Origin: Mesorhizobium sp. AR07
Lineage (GTDB): Bacteria; Pseudomonadota; Alphaproteobacteria; Rhizobiales; Rhizobiaceae
Reading direction: 5' to 3'
Length of the DNA stretch: 64,000 nt
NCBI RefSeq assembly: GCF_024746815.1
Contig: NZ_CP080525.1
Coordinates: 496,001 to 560,000 of the forward strand
In this document: piece by piece, positions 61,360-64,000 of the stretch
Layout: each line of letters begins with the position of its first letter
Numbering within the stretch: the first letter of the stretch is position 1
Notes under the pieces: generated by a model
Seen by the model: only the letters and a program-made list of their open reading frames with translations
Told to the model about the DNA's origin: nothing
Databases searched by the model: none
Position numbers and translations under genes: made by a program

Positions 61360-61405
61360 TGCATGTCGCCCAAAAGTGGCCCGGGTTTTGGGAGAACGAC
61401 ATGCA
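61360..61405. repeat. 46-bp palindromic repeat, TGCATGTCG type
   Basis: Begins TGCATGTCG and ends CGACATGCA, with inner CCCAAAAGTGG and GTTTTGGGAG blocks. The reverse complement of the unit at 63616 is nearly identical over all 46 bases. It sits between the wrbA terminator and the hydrolase gene. Confidence 0.85.
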
Positions 61406-61468
61406 TGCTTTGGGTTGCAGCGGCACCGGATGCGGCTAAGCTCAAGCTGGTTCTGGTTTGGGTGAACA

Positions 61469-62482
61469 ATGCTCCTGTCAATTCTGTCGTGGCTGCTGGC
61501 CGCGCTGTTGTTGCTGACGGTCCTGGGGATCGCCAGTCTGGTGCTGGCGACGCTGTGGATCGCGGCGAAGGCCGAAAGGCTGGTGCCGCCGGTCGGAAAA
61601 TTCATCGAAATCGACGGCAACCGCATCCACTATGTCGACCAGGGCGAGGGGCGGCCGATCGTCTTCCTGCACGGGCTCGGCGCCCAACTCCACCATTTCC
61701 GGCACACACTGTTCGGACGGTTCGGTCCGGGCTACCGGTTGATCGCGCTCGATCGGCCGGGAGCGGGCTATTCGGTGCGGGCGAGCGGCACGACGGGCCG
61801 GCTGACCGAACAGGCCGAGATCGTGCGCCGCTTCATTGAAGCGCTCAGGCTGGAAAAGCCGCTGGTGGTCGGTCATTCCCTGGGCGGCGCCATCGCGCTG
61901 ACCCTGGCGGTGGAACACCCCGAGGCGATTTCCGGCATCGCGCTCCTGGCGCCATTGACCCACATGGAAGCCGGCATGCGCGAAAAATTCGGTTCGCTCT
62001 ATATTCCCTCACGCCTGTGGCGCCGGATCATGAGCTACACCGTGGCGATACCGACCAGCCTCCGATATGCGCGGCCGACCATGGAGTTCATCTTCGCGCC
62101 GCAGGGCCTGCCCAGTGATTACATGGTCGCGGGAGGCGGGTGGCTCGGGCTCAGGCCAGGCCATTTCTATGCCATGTCCTCCGATGTCGTGGCCATCGAG
62201 CGCGATCTTGGCCGCATCGAGGGGCGCTATGGCGAGATCGCCATGCCGGCCGGCATTCTCTTGGGCGATGCCGATCGCGTGACCGGCTTTCACACCCAGG
62301 GCGCGCCGATGAGGTCAAGGATCGAGGGGCTCGATTTCGAGGCGGTCGAGGGAATGGGGCACATGCCGCAATTCGTCGCGCCGGAGCAGATCGTGGCCTT
62401 CATCGAGCGCGTCGCTAACCGCGCCTTCGCTGGCCGGACATCACCGCGGCCTCACGACAATTTCACTGAACCATTCGGCTGA
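61469..62482 (+). CDS. Membrane-anchored alpha/beta hydrolase
   Basis: 337 residues. An N-terminal transmembrane helix (LLSILSWLLAALLLLTVLGIASLVLATLWIA) leads to an alpha/beta hydrolase: GRPIVFLHGLGAQLHHFRH, LIALDRPGAGYS, nucleophile elbow VGHSLGGAIALTLA near 137, an Asp in LLGDADRVTGF and His in GMGHMPQF. The lid region around 170-250 is long, as in epoxide hydrolase or lipase-like members. Substrate unknown. The gene follows the 46-bp palindromic repeat. Confidence 0.88.
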   Translation: MLLSILSWLLAALLLLTVLGIASLVLATLWIAAKAERLVPPVGKFIEIDGNRIHYVDQGEGRPIVFLHGLGAQLHHFRHTLFGRFGPGYRLIALDRPGAGYSVRASGTTGRLTEQAEIVRRFIEALRLEKPLVVGHSLGGAIALTLAVEHPEAISGIALLAPLTHMEAGMREKFGSLYIPSRLWRRIMSYTVAIPTSLRYARPTMEFIFAPQGLPSDYMVAGGGWLGLRPGHFYAMSSDVVAIERDLGRIEGRYGEIAMPAGILLGDADRVTGFHTQGAPMRSRIEGLDFEAVEGMGHMPQFVAPEQIVAFIERVANRAFAGRTSPRPHDNFTEPFG

Positions 62483-62535
62483 TCGCTGGTTTCACCCGTG
62501 TCGCACCCAAGGCGGCAAAGACACGGAGTAATTCA

Positions 62536-62817
62536 ATGTACACGAAACTTCTCGCAGCATCCGTTCTGACGATCGGTCTTGCCACGTCGGCAATGGCGCA
62601 GTCGTCGGACAGCATCTATTCCAACCACCACAATTGGCTCTTTGGCAACGAGGATTCCTCGGCTGTCGACAGCACCACCACCGGAAGCATCAATGGCGAT
62701 GGCTCGGGATTGAACATCCTGGGCAATCCCGGCGCGGTCGGGCCTTGTGCCTCCAACACCGCCGGTCCCGACGCGAATGCCCAAGGGAACGTGAACGATC
62801 AGTACTGCGGCAAATAG
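62536..62817 (+). CDS. Small exported protein
   Basis: 93 residues. Signal peptide MYTKLLAASVLTIGLATSAMA with cleavage at AMA-QS, then a polar Asn/Ser/Gly-rich mature part (DSIYSNHHNWLFGNEDSSAVDSTTTGSING) and two Cys residues (GPCASN and QYCGK) that can pair. The low-complexity mature region is characteristic of small secreted rhizobial proteins. No family recognised. An ACGGAGTAATTC ribosome site precedes the ATG. Confidence 0.75.
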   Translation: MYTKLLAASVLTIGLATSAMAQSSDSIYSNHHNWLFGNEDSSAVDSTTTGSINGDGSGLNILGNPGAVGPCASNTAGPDANAQGNVNDQYCGK

Positions 62818-62820
62818 TCA

Positions 62821-62869
62821 GAGCATGATCCCGAAAAGCGGATCCCGGTTTTCGGAAAAGATCATGATC
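62821..62869. repeat. GAGCATGATCCCGAAAAG palindromic repeat
   Basis: A 49-bp imperfect palindrome with GAGCATGATC at the left and GATCATGATC at the right, and inner CCCGAAAAGCGG and CCGGTTTTCGG. It resembles a repeat seen widely between genes in Rhizobiales and shares the arm logic of the 46-bp TGCATGTCG repeats. It lies directly after the small exported gene. Confidence 0.75.
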
Positions 62870-62968
62870 AAAAGATAAAGCCCGCAAGCTCCCAGCCGGC
62901 CGCGAGACCTCTCCTCTCCGAACGTCCGTGGTCGGCGTGGCTGCCCAATATTAACCCAGGATAAAAGG

Positions 62969-63208
62969 TCAGTCGGAGACCTCGGTCTGCGGCCGGTCCC
63001 GGCCGTCGGCCAGTTCCTCGTGCCATTTGCCTTCGGCGTCCTCGTACTGGATGCCGTCGGTGGCCCCGGCGACCTGCTGCTCGCTCGAAGCGATTTCGGC
63101 GGCGCGCAACGCATCCTGATGCGTGGGAAACGTCTCCGAGAAGGTCGCTCCGACCCTGTAGGCCCAGCCGCCATCATGCTCGACGATCTTGTAAGTCAGC
63201 TTCGCCAT
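62969..63208 (-). CDS. DUF2188 protein
   Basis: 79 residues from ATG 63208, with CTGGAGG upstream. KLTYKIVEHDGGWAYRVGATFSETFPTHQDALRAAEIASSEQQ is the DUF2188 pattern, a small alpha/beta domain common in bacteria; DGIQYEDAEGKWHEE follows. Function unknown. It lies 29 bases downstream of a DUF982 gene on the same strand, and the two are probably co-transcribed. Confidence 0.85.
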   Translation of the reverse strand: MAKLTYKIVEHDGGWAYRVGATFSETFPTHQDALRAAEIASSEQQVAGATDGIQYEDAEGKWHEELADGRDRPQTEVSD

Positions 63209-63237
63209 CAAAACCTCCAGTTGAAAGGTCGGTCTGC

Positions 63238-63513
63238 TCAATGCAGCCGGTCGTCGGGCAGTTTGTCGTCGGGCACCAGCACTTCCGATTCCTTGGCGGC
63301 TTCAATCAGCGCCCGGCGCGCATCCGCTGTCGAACGATAACCTTCCAGCACTTTGAGGCAAGTGTCGAGGGCTTCACGATGACGCTGGCCGCGATTGAGC
63401 GGCCAGACCGTCATCAGGCACTCCGCCGCCTCCTGGGCGCTGCGGATATGGCGATATTTGCCGACATGGCCAAGTTCGACGACGACCGGCACTTCAAAAG
63501 GTTTGTTGTCCAT
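63238..63513 (-). CDS. DUF982 protein
   Basis: 91 residues: MDNKPFEVPVVVELGHVGKYRHIRSAQEAAECLMTVWPLNRGQRHREALDTCLKVLEGYRSTADARRALIEAAKES. This is the DUF982 pattern, a small family nearly restricted to Rhizobiales, with no known function. Start choice between ATG 63513 and 63516 is uncertain as the ribosome site is weak. It precedes the DUF2188 gene. Confidence 0.85.
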   Translation of the reverse strand: MDNKPFEVPVVVELGHVGKYRHIRSAQEAAECLMTVWPLNRGQRHREALDTCLKVLEGYRSTADARRALIEAAKESEVLVPDDKLPDDRLH

Positions 63514-63571
63514 CATGGCCGCAACGCAAAGCAGCCAATTTGGTTGCAACCATGGCCTTCAGCCTGCGCCC

Positions 63572-63661
63572 AAAAGTCGCGTCGCGTTTGCGACGCGCTT
63601 TAGGTCTTTGTTTGATGCATGTCGTTATCCCAAAACCGGATCCACTTTTGGGTGACATGCA
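63572..63661. repeat. Hairpin plus 46-bp palindromic repeat
   Basis: Two palindromes follow one another. GCGTCGC and GCGACGC form a perfect stem at 63579-63596 within AAAAGTCGCGTCGCG wording. Then TGCATGTCG to GTGACATGCA at 63616-63661 is a 46-bp copy, inverted, of the unit at 61360. Their shared length and sequence show one dispersed family. Confidence 0.8.
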
Positions 63662-63669
63662 CGGGCGTC

Positions 63670-63987
63670 TCAGTAGCCGCAATCGTTGCGCAGCCAGCGT
63701 GCGTTTGCCCAGCCGGTCGCGCCGCCGATTTCGATCTGATACCAGTTGCCGCGCCGGTCGAAGATCTCGGTGTGATCGCCGTTGAACAACTGGCCGATCA
63801 TCCGCGACGACGAGTTCGGCCGTGTCCGCACGGCGAGAAAGCCGCTGCCGGTCGCCAGATTGTAGCGGCCGGACAGGCCGTGCACGGTGCCCTCGCAATA
63901 TTGCGCGCCGGCCGGCGTCGACGCGCCAATCCAAAGTCCGGCCACGGTTGTCAGTGCTGCAACCGGCAAGAATGCCCTGAACGACAT
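63670..63987 (-). CDS. Exported SH3-domain protein
   Basis: 105 residues. Signal peptide SFRAFLPVAALTTVAGLWIGASTPAGA with cleavage at AGA-QY, then a bacterial SH3 domain: GFLAVRTRPNSSSRMIGQLFNGDHTEIFDRRGNWYQIEIGGATGWANARWL and a final NDCGY. Two Cys residues (YCEG and DCGY) can form a disulfide. Such domains bind peptidoglycan or partner proteins in the envelope. The SH3_3 layout is firm; the role is not. Confidence 0.88.
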   Translation of the reverse strand: MSFRAFLPVAALTTVAGLWIGASTPAGAQYCEGTVHGLSGRYNLATGSGFLAVRTRPNSSSRMIGQLFNGDHTEIFDRRGNWYQIEIGGATGWANARWLRNDCGY

Positions 63988-64000
63988 GATTTCCTCCCAA

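Overview
The window is a high-GC alphaproteobacterial chromosome segment. Gene content and style point to the Rhizobiales, most likely Mesorhizobium or a close relative. The supporting features are the purC-purS-purQ cluster, a DUF1476 (F1-ATPase zeta-type) gene, several DUF1127-like small proteins, cobalamin-dependent ribonucleotide reductase NrdJ, many rhizobial DUF families (DUF2259, DUF1176, DUF1402, DUF982, DUF2188) and several families of intergenic palindromic repeats. The assignment is inferred from family content, not from a database match. No rRNA, tRNA or CRISPR array was seen.

Layout. 0-9 kb: a cut-off MocR/GntR regulator divergent from a DUF1127 gene, a small membrane protein, lipoprotein and GST genes, then purine synthesis (purQ, purS, purC, purB) mixed with an HpaI-type aldolase, an RBBP9-type hydrolase and a VOC dioxygenase-like protein. 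9-12.8 kb: membrane and secreted unknowns, and an orphan branched-chain-type binding protein overlapping a P1/NylC-like peptidase. 12.9-18.4 kb: a tight cluster of molybdenum-hydroxylase (CO dehydrogenase type) maturation genes: flavin reductase, CoxD-like, CoxE-like, two XdhC-type proteins and a MoeA-like/MobA-like fusion. No catalytic subunits are in the window. 18.4-26.3 kb: assorted enzymes, a DUF1127-like gene and a strong small-RNA candidate. 26.5-34.5 kb: a divergent LysR gene facing a seven-gene catabolic operon (polar amino acid ABC transporter, dimethylformamidase-like large subunit, class III aminotransferase, BKACE enzyme). 34.5-46 kb: small enzymes, a frameshifted SRPBCC gene, a GH25 muramidase beside an LprI-like protein, a DUF3592 gene broken by a stop codon, and small exported unknowns.

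46.3-52.4 kb looks like an accessory segment. It carries a 924-residue fusion of a serine carboxypeptidase (S10) with a sedolisin (S53), two related membrane-anchored unknown proteins in locally AT-richer DNA (one with a frameshift in a seven-base homopolymer), and a decayed IS1595-type transposase that truncates a small gene. 52.6-64 kb returns to core genes: nrdJ with an NrdR-box-like operator, PilZ, NUDIX, xanthine phosphoribosyltransferase, a universal stress protein, a CinA-like protein, WrbA, and small DUF proteins between palindromic repeats.

The most unusual items are the S10-S53 double peptidase, the dimethylformamidase-like/BKACE operon, the sRNA candidate near 21.5 kb, and several single-base gene lesions that could be real decay, slippage sites or sequencing errors.
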